The position numbers were made by a program, and so were the translations under genes. A stretch of 64,000 nucleotides of DNA, from positions 1-64,000 of the forward strand of contig NZ_CP007151.1 in NCBI RefSeq assembly GCF_000830985.1, read 5' to 3'. This document shows, piece by piece, positions 50,040 through 58,458 of this stretch. The notes under the pieces are model-generated. The model worked only from the letters and a program-made list of their open reading frames with translations. It had not been told where the DNA came from and did not search any database. Within the stretch, counting starts at the first letter, position 1. Each line of letters opens with the position of its first letter. Source of the DNA: Marinobacter similis. GTDB lineage: Bacteria; Pseudomonadota; Gammaproteobacteria; Pseudomonadales; Oleiphilaceae.

Positions 50040-50567
50040 ATGAGACGCAAGCATCGCAGGCTACAGAGTGAGGCGGATCTCGACATCACCCCGTTCATGA
50101 ATCTCATGATTGTGCTGGTGCCGGTTCTGCTGCTGAATATGGTGTTCGCCCATACCAGCGTGCTCGAGCTGAATTTTCCGACCGGAGACAGTGTCTCGTC
50201 GGAACAGAAGGAAAACCTACAGATTCAGGTGGTGATCTACGATGACCGCCTGGTGGTTGCCGATAACCAGGGCGGGGTAATCAAGAACATCCCGGAGCAA
50301 GAGGGCGACTACGATTTCGTGTTGCTGAAAGACGTTATGAAAGAACTGAAGAGCCGGGTCCCGGACAAGAAAGACGTCATCATCATGCCCTCCCGGAAAA
50401 CCTCTTATCAGACCCTGGTGTCGGTAATGGACACGGTCAGGTCGTACGAAGCAGTGGTGGCCGGAAGTGTGGTCGAAGCCGAACTGTTCCCGGATATCTC
50501 TCTGGGTGACGCGCCAGTGCAGGCCGAGCAGGCTGGCACGGCCAAGGGTGGCGAGGTGAGCTCATGA
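50040..50567 (+). CDS. ExbD/TolR-family protein with Asn in place of the proton-carrying Asp
   Basis: 175 residues: a short cytoplasmic N-terminus, one membrane helix (about 20-40) and a periplasmic domain (IQVVIYDDRLVVADNQGG, KELKSRVPDKKDVIIMPSRKTSYQTLVSVMDTV). The helix starts DITPFMNLMIVLVPVLLL. In ExbD and TolR the matching motif is TPF-[IV]-D; here residue 21 is Asn (AAT at 50100-50102). That Asp is needed for proton flow in known family members. The second ExbD, starting 4 bases before this one stops, keeps the Asp, so this one is probably a structural partner. Confidence 0.88.
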   Translation: MRRKHRRLQSEADLDITPFMNLMIVLVPVLLLNMVFAHTSVLELNFPTGDSVSSEQKENLQIQVVIYDDRLVVADNQGGVIKNIPEQEGDYDFVLLKDVMKELKSRVPDKKDVIIMPSRKTSYQTLVSVMDTVRSYEAVVAGSVVEAELFPDISLGDAPVQAEQAGTAKGGEVSS

Positions 50568-51063
50568 AAGAATCCGCAAAAGCGAGAAGGCTCAAACGTC
50601 ATTACCGGCGCAACAAGAATCAGGGCAAGATGAACCTGGTGTCGCTGATGGACATTTTTACCATCCTGGTGTTCTTCCTGATGGTGAATTCGTCCTCCGA
50701 CGTGCAGGTCCTGAACCAGGACAGCACCATCAAACTGCCGGATTCCACCGCGGAACAGCGCCCGGACGATGTGTTGGCGCTCACCGTGACCGACAGCGAT
50801 ATCCTGGTGAACGGTCGGGTAGTGCTCGATCGTGCCCGTTTCCAGGCCTTTGACGGCCGAGTGGAGCCGGCGTTGAAGGAAGAGCTCAGCTACCAGGCCG
50901 GGCGTTCCAGAACACCGGCGCCCGAGGCAGGCCGCCCGATAACCATCCTGCGGATCGGGAACTGCCTTATGAGTTGCTGAAGAAGATCATGTCCACTTGT
51001 GTGGACGCCGGTTACGCGGCCATTTCCCTGGCGGTGAACCAGCGCACAGAGCAGGGGGCCTGA
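50564..51063 (+). CDS. Second ExbD/TolR-family protein, frame-broken near 50951
   Basis: Starts in the ATGA overlap with the first ExbD gene. Very basic N-terminus (KARRLKRHYRRNKNQ), then the helix NLVSLMDIFTILVFFLMVN with the conserved Asp at residue 30. Periplasmic part DVLALTVTDSDILVNGRVVLD. The frame stops early at 50980; adding one base near 50951 continues as DRELPYELLKKIMSTCVDAGYAAISLAVNQR to a stop at 51061-51063, the normal ExbD end, 166 residues. Confidence 0.85.
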
Positions 51064-51065
51064 TC

Positions 51066-52073
51066 ATGATGGATTATCGGCACGGACTCCCCTGGAATCG
51101 CGAGCGTGGCGAGCGGAAACGCCTGCTGACGGTAGCGTCGGTGGTACTGCCGCTGTTTCTCGTCTTTGGCGGTTACGTCACCTGGATCGAGTTGCCGGAG
51201 CAGGATCGCAAGGAAAAAGAGGCGCTGCCGCCGCAACTGGCGAAGCTCATCATTGAGAAAAAAGAACCGCCGAAACCGGCAGTGCCTGAACCGGAGCCGG
51301 AGCCCGAACCCGAGCCGGAAAAACCAGAGCCGGAGGAAAAGCCGGTGGAGGTGGCAGAGCCTGAACCGGTCCCCGAACCGCCGGTAGCGGTTCCGGAACC
51401 CGAGCCAGAACCTGAAGTGGTGGAAGCGCCCGAACCTGAGCCCAAGCCTCAGGAGGTTGAGAAGGCTCGTGAGAAAGCACGGAATACCGGCATCCTGGCC
51501 ATGGGCAATGAACTCTCCAAACTGAGTTCGCTGGCGAAGTCCGTGAAACTGGACGCGCCGGTGACCAAAACGGCTGAGCCGATCGCCCGCAAGACCACAG
51601 ACGCGCTGGCCGCGCGAGCCACTGAGACCAGCAAAAGTGCCGGGGTGGACGAAGCGGCACTGCAGCGGGAAACCCGTCAGGTGGCGCTGGCCGAGCGGCA
51701 GCGGGCGGAAGTCAAAGAGGCTGAGCGGGTAGCTGCGGCGAAAGAGGCGGCGCGGCGTGAGCAGCAACAGGTGGCCTCGAAGACTCGCAGCAAGGAAGAA
51801 TTGCGGCGCACCATGGATGCCAATAAGTCGGCGATTTACAGCATTTACAACCGGGAACTCCGGCGAAAACCCTCGTTGCAGGGCAGTATCACGCCGGAAC
51901 TGGTGATCGAGGAGAGTGGCCGGGTTTCCAGCTGCTCGGTAGTGGAGTCGACACTCAATGCGCCGGCGCTCGAGAACAAAATCTGTAACCGCCTGCGGTT
52001 GGTGGATTTCGGGGCTCGTCCGGGCGTCGATACCACCAAGATCCGCTATCCGATTGAACTGTTGTCCAGCTAA
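51066..52073 (+). CDS. TonB-like energy transducer with AgmX/PglI C-terminal domain
   Basis: 335 residues from ATG 51066, two bases after the previous stop. One membrane helix near residues 22-40 (LTVASVVLPLFLVFGGYVTWIEL), a long Pro-Glu repeat linker (about 73-140, PEPEPEPEPEPEKPEPEE), an Ala/Arg/Glu-rich helix, and a C-terminal domain of about 90 residues (IYSIYNRELRRKPSLQGSITPELVIEESGRVSSCSVVESTL) of the AgmX/PglI type. The layout is that of TonB/TolA: helix driven by ExbBD, stiff linker across the periplasm, C-terminal contact with an outer-membrane partner. In Myxococcus the AgmX (GltJ) protein works with AglRQS. Confidence 0.9.
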   Translation: MMDYRHGLPWNRERGERKRLLTVASVVLPLFLVFGGYVTWIELPEQDRKEKEALPPQLAKLIIEKKEPPKPAVPEPEPEPEPEPEKPEPEEKPVEVAEPEPVPEPPVAVPEPEPEPEVVEAPEPEPKPQEVEKAREKARNTGILAMGNELSKLSSLAKSVKLDAPVTKTAEPIARKTTDALAARATETSKSAGVDEAALQRETRQVALAERQRAEVKEAERVAAAKEAARREQQQVASKTRSKEELRRTMDANKSAIYSIYNRELRRKPSLQGSITPELVIEESGRVSSCSVVESTLNAPALENKICNRLRLVDFGARPGVDTTKIRYPIELLSS

Positions 52074-52102
52074 GACTTAGCCGGACAACCGTTGTTCCCA
52101 GC

Positions 52103-53476
52103 TCAGGCCCGGTCGTTTTTCGGCTGGGTCAGAGCAAACGCCACACTGACCAGACCGGATCCGACCAGGGCGCCTACAAATGGCATCAGGGTTGGGATAC
52201 TGCCGGGGAAACTGGCCGCTTCCAGACCCGCCATCACCGATTCGCCGGCAATCCAGCCCGGCAGGATTGCTCCCAGAAGACCGGCCAGGCCACCGAGAAT
52301 GGCGGCTGTCGTCGTCATCCGTGACCACAAGCCCATCAACACCGGCAGAACGGCGGTGGCACACAGCAAGTCCGCGATCAGGAAAAGTCTCAGAACCGAA
52401 ATGCCCTGCAGTGCCACCAGCACCACCGGTACCATGAGAGCTACGGTGATCCAGCGCGCGGCGTTCAACGACAGCCCCTGTTTTTCGGTAACCGCGAGTG
52501 AGGCCAGGGCGTTCTGCAAGGTATCAACCGACGAGGCAACCAAGGTAATGGCCAGGATGAGTGCCGGAAGCGTAAGCCACACCGGTGCCTCGGACAGCAA
52601 GGCAAAGAACGGGATTGGTGGGTTGCCTATATCGGTACCGCTGAGCGCGGCCATGATGCCGAGACCGCCGACAAGCGCGACGACGATAACGGTAATGATG
52701 CCACCCAGGGCAGCGCCACGGCTCAGGCTGTCGGTATCCCGGGCTGACCAGAGACGTTGCCAATAACCCTGGTGAAACAGGTTGGCCGCAGTAACGGCAA
52801 TCACCAGAGTGAGCGCCACGCTGAGGGCGCTGGCAGTCGGTACATCGGGCAGGCGCGCGGTGGAAAGTTCTGGCAGTTGCCCAAGCCCAACAAAGCCGAC
52901 GATGGCAAGCAGGCCAATCAGCAGGAACGCCTGCCACTGATCGGTAACGATGCTGGCGCGCAGGCCGCCCCAGGCGGTGTAGATCAGGGTGGTGATGGCA
53001 ACGCCCAGTACCACCAGGTTGCCATTGACCCCGGACAGCATAGAAGTAATCGCGCCAATAGCGGTCAATTCGGCAGTCAGAAAACACAGCATGTAGAGTA
53101 CGGAAATCAGCGAGACGTAGTGCCTCACGCCACGGCCGTAACAGGCCTGTGCGAACTCCCCAATGCTGCGGCCTTCAGGAAGAAAACGCCGGATTGCCGG
53201 CCCACAGAAGGCGAACACGATGAACGGCAGTGCGGCACCGATGGCGTAACCAGCCAGTGCCACCGGGCCAACAAGTGCCCCCACTTCAGGCGGCGCAAAC
53301 AGAATCCAGCCACCCATACCCGAAGCCAGGAATGAAAGCCCCAGTGCCCGTGCGCCCTGGCTATTACGGGCGGTGACGTAATCGTCCAGGCCGCCATCGG
53401 CCAGACGGGCGCGCAGCCCCAACCAGGTGAACACGAGTAGGGCGGCAGTCAGTGCTGCCACGGTGGTGTAGAACAT
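52103..53476 (-). CDS. Sodium:solute symporter (SSS family)
   Basis: 457 residues with about 12-13 membrane helices. N-terminal DDYVTARNSQGARALGLSFLASGMGGWILFAPPEVGALVG and FLPEGRSIGEFAQACYG are typical of SSS proteins, as is VTDQWQAFLLIGLL and the unwound helix region near VASSVDTLQNALASL that carries the Na+ site Ser residues. Substrate not evident. Converges on the motor operon (29 bases apart) and is not related to it by direction. Confidence 0.85.
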   Translation of the reverse strand: MFYTTVAALTAALLVFTWLGLRARLADGGLDDYVTARNSQGARALGLSFLASGMGGWILFAPPEVGALVGPVALAGYAIGAALPFIVFAFCGPAIRRFLPEGRSIGEFAQACYGRGVRHYVSLISVLYMLCFLTAELTAIGAITSMLSGVNGNLVVLGVAITTLIYTAWGGLRASIVTDQWQAFLLIGLLAIVGFVGLGQLPELSTARLPDVPTASALSVALTLVIAVTAANLFHQGYWQRLWSARDTDSLSRGAALGGIITVIVVALVGGLGIMAALSGTDIGNPPIPFFALLSEAPVWLTLPALILAITLVASSVDTLQNALASLAVTEKQGLSLNAARWITVALMVPVVLVALQGISVLRLFLIADLLCATAVLPVLMGLWSRMTTTAAILGGLAGLLGAILPGWIAGESVMAGLEAASFPGSIPTLMPFVGALVGSGLVSVAFALTQPKNDRA

Positions 53477-53680
53477 TTGGGGGCTCCGCCAGTCAAAGGG
53501 AAGGCAATAGTGCCATAACCGCGTTTGAGCGGCGAGTCAGAACCGCGCCACGGCGGGCTTTGGCGTGCTCCTCCTTGCCGCGTTTGGAATTTTGACAAGC
53601 ATCAAGCAGAGGACGGGCTTATCCTTTAAGGTGAGGAATAGCCAATGTATGACCGGTCTACGGACTGACAGGAGTCGCTG

Positions 53681-54001
53681 ATGACGAATCGAAAGGCAGA
53701 ACTTGAGACCCTGAGAGCCGACCTGAAAGCCAGGTTGTCCCGCTTTGAAGCCCACCAGCATCGGGAAGATGGGGCCCTGGACAAGGATTTCGAGGAGCAG
53801 GCCACCCAAACCCAGAATGACGAAGTGGTGGATTCTCTTGAGACCGAAACCCGCGAGGAGCTGGTGCAAATTGAGCGCGCCCTGGAGCGAATCGACCACG
53901 GCCTGGGCGACGAGTGCGAGTCCTGTGGCGAGCCTATCGATCCCCGACGCTTGCAGGTGCTGCCATACACCACCGTTTGTGTGGATTGCGCCGGTGAGTG
54001 A
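53681..54001 (+). CDS. TraR/DksA-family zinc-finger protein
   Basis: 106 residues with ACAGGAG before the ATG. N-terminal coiled coil (about 5-70, with DKDFEEQATQTQNDEVVDSLE) and a C-terminal four-Cys zinc finger CESCG...CVDC (about 83-104). DksA-type proteins act in the RNA polymerase secondary channel; the acidic coil tip DxxDxA of true DksA is not evident, so the role is uncertain. In homologues found near transporters it may be a general regulator. 25 bases before the ABC gene. Confidence 0.85.
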   Translation: MTNRKAELETLRADLKARLSRFEAHQHREDGALDKDFEEQATQTQNDEVVDSLETETREELVQIERALERIDHGLGDECESCGEPIDPRRLQVLPYTTVCVDCAGE

Positions 54002-54026
54002 TGGCTAACGGTGAGTTTGGACGACG

Positions 54027-54737
54027 ATGGAGTCTCAGCCAGTCTTCCGAACCCGGGGCCTAACCAAATCCTATGATCAGGGAGAGGTTACCGTTCGCGC
54101 CCTGCGCGGTGTGGATCTGGAACTGTACACCGGTGAACTGGTGGTCTTGCTGGGGGCGTCCGGTTCCGGCAAGTCGACTTTGCTCAATATCCTTGGTGGC
54201 CTGGATTTGCCCACCTCCGGCGAAGTTAGCTATGGCGATCTCGATTTGAGCGTCGCGAATGATCGACTGCTTACCCGATACCGCCGCGAGCATGTTGGTT
54301 TTGTTTTTCAGTTCTACAACCTGATCCCAAGCCTGACTGCTATTGAAAATGTTGCCGTAGTCACTGAAATCGCGGCCAACCCCATGACCCCGGAAGAGGC
54401 ACTGAGCCTGGTCGGGCTGCAGGATCGAGGGCTCCATTTTCCGGCCCAACTGTCCGGCGGTGAACAGCAACGGGTCGCCATTGCCAGGGCAATAGCCAAG
54501 CGTCCGGCGGTGTTGCTGTGCGACGAACCGACCGGAGCACTGGATTCCACCACCGGCATACTGGTACTTGAGGCGCTCGAAAGTGCCAACCGTGAAACCG
54601 GAACCACAACCGTGATCATCACTCACAACGCGGCTATTGCCGGCATGGCAGACCGGGTGATCACGATGTCCGATGGCAGCATCAGTGGTGAGCGACGCAA
54701 CAGCGAACGCCAGCCACCGAAAGAGCTGAGCTGGTAG
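54027..54737 (+). CDS. ABC transporter ATP-binding protein, MacB/LolD type
   Basis: 236 residues. Walker [10 protein letters not shown] (about 43-51), [14 protein letters not shown], signature [14 protein letters not shown] (about 146-159), Walker [14 protein letters not shown]-loop ITHN (Asn where a carboxylate is frequent after the switch His). It pairs with the FtsX permease 4 bases downstream and the HlyD-type adaptor, a full MacAB-like exporter of unknown cargo. Confidence 0.9.
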   Translation: MESQPVFRTRGLTKSYDQGEVTVRALRGVDLELYTGELVVLLGASGSGKSTLLNILGGLDLPTSGEVSYGDLDLSVANDRLLTRYRREHVGFVFQFYNLIPSLTAIENVAVVTEIAANPMTPEEALSLVGLQDRGLHFPAQLSGGEQQRVAIARAIAKRPAVLLCDEPTGALDSTTGILVLEALESANRETGTTTVIITHNAAIAGMADRVITMSDGSISGERRNSERQPPKELSW

Positions 54738-54741
54738 CCTG

Positions 54742-57116
54742 ATGTTTCTCGCCCGGAGTGTGCTTGGCACCAAGTTGCGGCGGGAACTCTGGCGGATGAG
54801 GGGGCAGGTACTGGCCATTGCCCTGGTGATTGCAGGCGGTGTTGCGGTCTGTGTCATGTCACTGGTGGCGTATTCCTCCCTGAATGCGACCCGCGAACTG
54901 TATTACCAGCAGAATCAGTTTGCCGAGGTCTTCGCGCCGCTCAAACGCGCTCCAAGACAGGTATTGCATCGGGTGTCGGAAATCCCCGGAGTGGTTCGCC
55001 TGAGCGCACGAGTGGAGGCGGCGGCAAAACTGGAACTGCCTGGCTTCACCGAACCTGTGTCGGCCAGGGTGCTGTCGGTGCCACAGAGCGGTCAACCTGA
55101 TGTCAACAGGCTGTTTGTCAGGCAGGGACGATTACCCGCGCCTGGACGCAATGCCGAGGCCGCGATCGTCGGTGCATTTGCCGAATCCCATGGATTGCTA
55201 CCCGGTAATCAGTTTTCGGTAATCATCAACGGCCGCAAGCAGACTCTGGTGGTTACCGGCATTGTGGAGTCCCCGGAATTTATCTATGTGCTTCCGCCCG
55301 GTGGCATGCTGCCGGATTTCAAGCGCTTCGGCGTACTCTGGCTCAGCCAGGAATCGCTATCGGCGGCCATGGATATGCGAGGCGCGTTCAACAGTGTAGT
55401 TGTCCGAGTGCAGCCGGGTTACCCACTGGCCTCGGTAATTCATGATCTGGACCGGGTGCTGGATCGATACGGTGCCACCGGCGCTTTTTCCCGCAGGGAT
55501 CAGTTTTCCCACCGTTTCCTCAGCGATGATCTGGATCAGCTCAAGATCATGGCGACGGTTTTCCCCCTGATTTTCATGAGCGTTGCCATGTTCCTGCTGC
55601 ACGTGGTGATCAGCCGGTTGGTGAATACCCAGCGCGACATCATTGCGGTGCTGAAGGCCTTTGGCTACAGCAACCGGCAGATTGCCTGGCACTACAGTCA
55701 GTTGGTGCTGGCCATCGCCGCCATTGGACTAGTTCTGGGGCTGCTCGCCGGTGTCTGGTTGGGGCGCGGGCTGGGTGAGCTGTATATGGAGTTCTATCGT
55801 CTGCCGGGCTTGCTCTTCCGCCTGAACCCGGCCTGGCTTGCACTGCTGATCCTGATCACCGGCTTTGTGGCCTGGCTCGGTGGTTGGCGGGCCATACGCC
55901 AGGCGGCGGCCTTGCCCCCTGCTGAAGCCATGCGCCCGGAGGGCCCAGCGCGGTTTCGAATGGCGGGTGCTGAACGGTGGTTCTCGGGGATCCGCCTGAG
56001 CCAGCCCTCGCGCATGATTATCCGGCAAATGGCCCGCCGGCCCTTGCGTGCATTGCTGTCGATGGTTGGCATAGCCATGGCGACGGCGATCGTCATGGTT
56101 GGTAATTTCCAGTTCGATTCCGTTTCGCTCATGGTCCAGACCGAATTTGCCCGGGTTCAGCAGCAGGATCTGACCGCGACCCTGGTTGAGCCGGTGAACG
56201 CCGCGGCGCTGTTCGGCCTGCAGCGCCAGCCGGGCATACGCTATGCCGAAGGCCGGCGATCGGTGGCGGTAAGGTTGGTGAATGGGCACCGCGACCGAAG
56301 AAGTGCTCTGCATGGTATGCCGGCCGGAGCCCGTCTGCAGTTCGTGGTGGACAAGGACCTGCAACCCGTAGACCTACCGGCGGAGGGGCTTTTGCTGACC
56401 GATTTTCTGGCAACGGAACTCGGCGTCGGCCCCGGAGAAGACCTGAATGTTGAGCTGTTGGAAGGGGATCGGCGAACCCTCTCTGTGCCGGTGGCCGGTG
56501 TGACCAGTGAGTTTCTTGGCGTCGGTGCGTACATGCGCCTGCCGGCCTGAATCGGGCTCTGGGGGAAGGACCTGTCATCAACCAGATCCTGTTGTCGGTA
56601 GATCCAGCCAGAAACGACGAAATTTATCAAAGCCTGCGGGAGGCGCCGGGGGTGCTTGGTATCGGCATCCGGCAGGCGATGCTGGACAGTTTTTACGACA
56701 CCCTGGCACGCACCTTTTTGACGTTCACCTTTTTCAACAGTCTGCTCGGGGCAATCATTGCCTTCGGCGTGATCTATAACACCATTCGCATCGCACTCGC
56801 CGAAAAAGGCCGCGAACTGGCCAGTCTGCGGGTAATGGGTTACACCCAGAACGAGATCGCCCACATTTTGTTCGGGGATATGGCTGTGCTGCTGGTGTTT
56901 GGCGTTTTTAGCGGCTGGCTGTTTGGCCAGGGCCTGGCCTGGATGATTGTCACCGCCATGCAAACGGAGCTGTACCGGGTGCCGCTGACGATCACCGCAC
57001 ATACGCTGGGCATTTCAGCGACGGTGGTTTTTGTGTCGGCCATGGTGTCCGGTGGTGTTGCTTGGTGGCGTCTCAGACATCTGGATCTGGTGGCCGTGCT
57101 GAAAACCAGAGAGTGA
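54742..57116 (+). CDS. FtsX/MacB-type ABC permease, frame-broken near 56548
   Basis: The first frame ends at 56550 after AYMRLPA; adding one C (GCC-CTG-AAT) continues LNRALGEGPVINQILLSVDP to 57116, giving 791 residues. N-terminal helix (about 20-42), periplasmic domain, then four-helix FtsX domains: VNTQRDIIAVLKAFGYSNRQIAWHYSQLV (about 292-320) and, C-terminal, IALAEKGRELASLRVMGYTQNEIAHILFGD. The two halves make this an internally duplicated permease like the one at 13.7 kb. Transports toward the periplasm or envelope together with the ATPase and adaptor. Confidence 0.87.
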
Positions 57117-57155
57117 ACAAAATGAGAACAAGCATGAATGGACCAGGGACTGGCT

Positions 57156-58361
57156 ATGGTGGTTAAACGTTTTTCGGCGAAATGGGTGTTCTGGGTGGTG
57201 TTCGTTGCCTTGGCCCTGGGTGCCTTGTTTGTAACTTTGCGCCCGGACCCGGTCTGGGTGGATCTGGCGCCGGCGACTCGGGGCGCACTGGTTGTGTCGA
57301 TCACGGAGGAGGGCAAAACCCGGGTCAAGGACCGCTACCTGGTTTCATCGCCGGTGTCGGGGTACCTGCACAGGCTCTCGCTTGAGGTGGGCGATCCGGT
57401 TGCACCGGGTCAGTTGCTGACCGAGGTGGACCCCATGCCCGCCAGTGTTCTGGATGCTCGCAGCCGGGCAGAAGCCGAAGCCCGGATTGGCGCCGCCAGC
57501 TCAGCGTTGAATTCGGTTCGTCAGAAAGTGACGGCGGCCGAGGCCGAGGCGTCTCTGGCTCAAAAGGAATTGGTGCGTCTTCGGGCCCTGAGCGATAGCC
57601 GGTTTGTATCGGAAGACCGACTGCAGCAAGCGGAAGCCGCCGATGCCCGGGCACAGGCGAATCTGCGGTCGGCCCGTTTCGATGAGGAGGTTATGGCCCA
57701 TGAGCTGAAGGCGGCGCGTACCCGGCTGGAGGTGTCGGCCGCTCGGTCGTCCGGTAATGGCGAGGTGGAGCGGGTACCGGTGAAATCTCCGGTCGCTGGA
57801 GCCGTTCTTAATCTGGTTCGCGAGAGTGAAGGCGTGATACAGGCGGGCGAAGCCATTCTGGAGGTGGGTGATCCTGGCGCGCTGGAGGTGGTGGTGGACG
57901 TGTTGAGTTTTGACGCTGTGAAACTGGCTTCTGGAATCCGGGTTCACCTCAACGGATGGGGTGGGCCCACCCTTGAGGCGACGGTGAGGCGTGTAGAACC
58001 GGTAGGTTTTGAGGACATCTCGGCCCTGGGTGTGGAAGAACAGCGGGTGCAAGTGGTGGCGGATATTGTCAGTCCCCCTGAGGACTGGCAGACGCTGGGT
58101 GATGGCTATCGGGTAGATGCCACCTTTGTGCTGTGGGAGGCAGAGGATATGCTGCGGGTGCCAGCCTCGGCGATATTCCAGGAGTCCGGGCAGGACCAGG
58201 TTTTCCGGGCGATTGAGGGCCGGGCCGAGCGTACGGCGGTTGCGACGGGCCGGAGCAATGGCCTGGATACGGTTATCCTGGACGGTCTGGCCGAGGGTGA
58301 TCGGGTCGTGCGCCACCCGGACAGCCAGTTAAAGGACGGAGCAAGGATTCAGGAACGTTGA
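57156..58361 (+). CDS. HlyD/MacA-type periplasmic adaptor
   Basis: 401 residues. Start 57156 (MVVKRFSAKW) is favoured by AGGGA upstream; ATG 57138 is also in frame. N-terminal helix (about 9-28), first lipoyl half (VVSITEEGKTRVKDRYLVSSPVSGYLHRLSLEVGDPV), a coiled-coil hairpin (about 100-200, SALNSVRQKVTAAEAEASLAQKELVRLRAL), second lipoyl half VKSPVAGAVLNLVRESEGVIQAG, beta-barrel and C-terminal parts (RVPASAIFQESGQDQVFRAIEG). It connects the ABC permease to the outer membrane. No outer-membrane channel gene is adjacent, so a TolC-type protein elsewhere would be needed. Confidence 0.88.
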   Translation: MVVKRFSAKWVFWVVFVALALGALFVTLRPDPVWVDLAPATRGALVVSITEEGKTRVKDRYLVSSPVSGYLHRLSLEVGDPVAPGQLLTEVDPMPASVLDARSRAEAEARIGAASSALNSVRQKVTAAEAEASLAQKELVRLRALSDSRFVSEDRLQQAEAADARAQANLRSARFDEEVMAHELKAARTRLEVSAARSSGNGEVERVPVKSPVAGAVLNLVRESEGVIQAGEAILEVGDPGALEVVVDVLSFDAVKLASGIRVHLNGWGGPTLEATVRRVEPVGFEDISALGVEEQRVQVVADIVSPPEDWQTLGDGYRVDATFVLWEAEDMLRVPASAIFQESGQDQVFRAIEGRAERTAVATGRSNGLDTVILDGLAEGDRVVRHPDSQLKDGARIQER

Positions 58362-58458
58362 GAATGACCCGAAAAAACAGGGAAAAATCCCGCGTCGCTC
58401 GCTAGACTTGGTGTCCAAGAACAACAAGAGCAAAACAACAAAACGGGAGTTCAGCTCC

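Noticed and set aside
51285..51470. Repeated CCGGAGCC-type units, possible DNA repeat or array
   Set aside because: The repeats encode the Pro-Glu linker of the TonB-like protein in frame; no CRISPR-like spacing exists here or elsewhere in the window.
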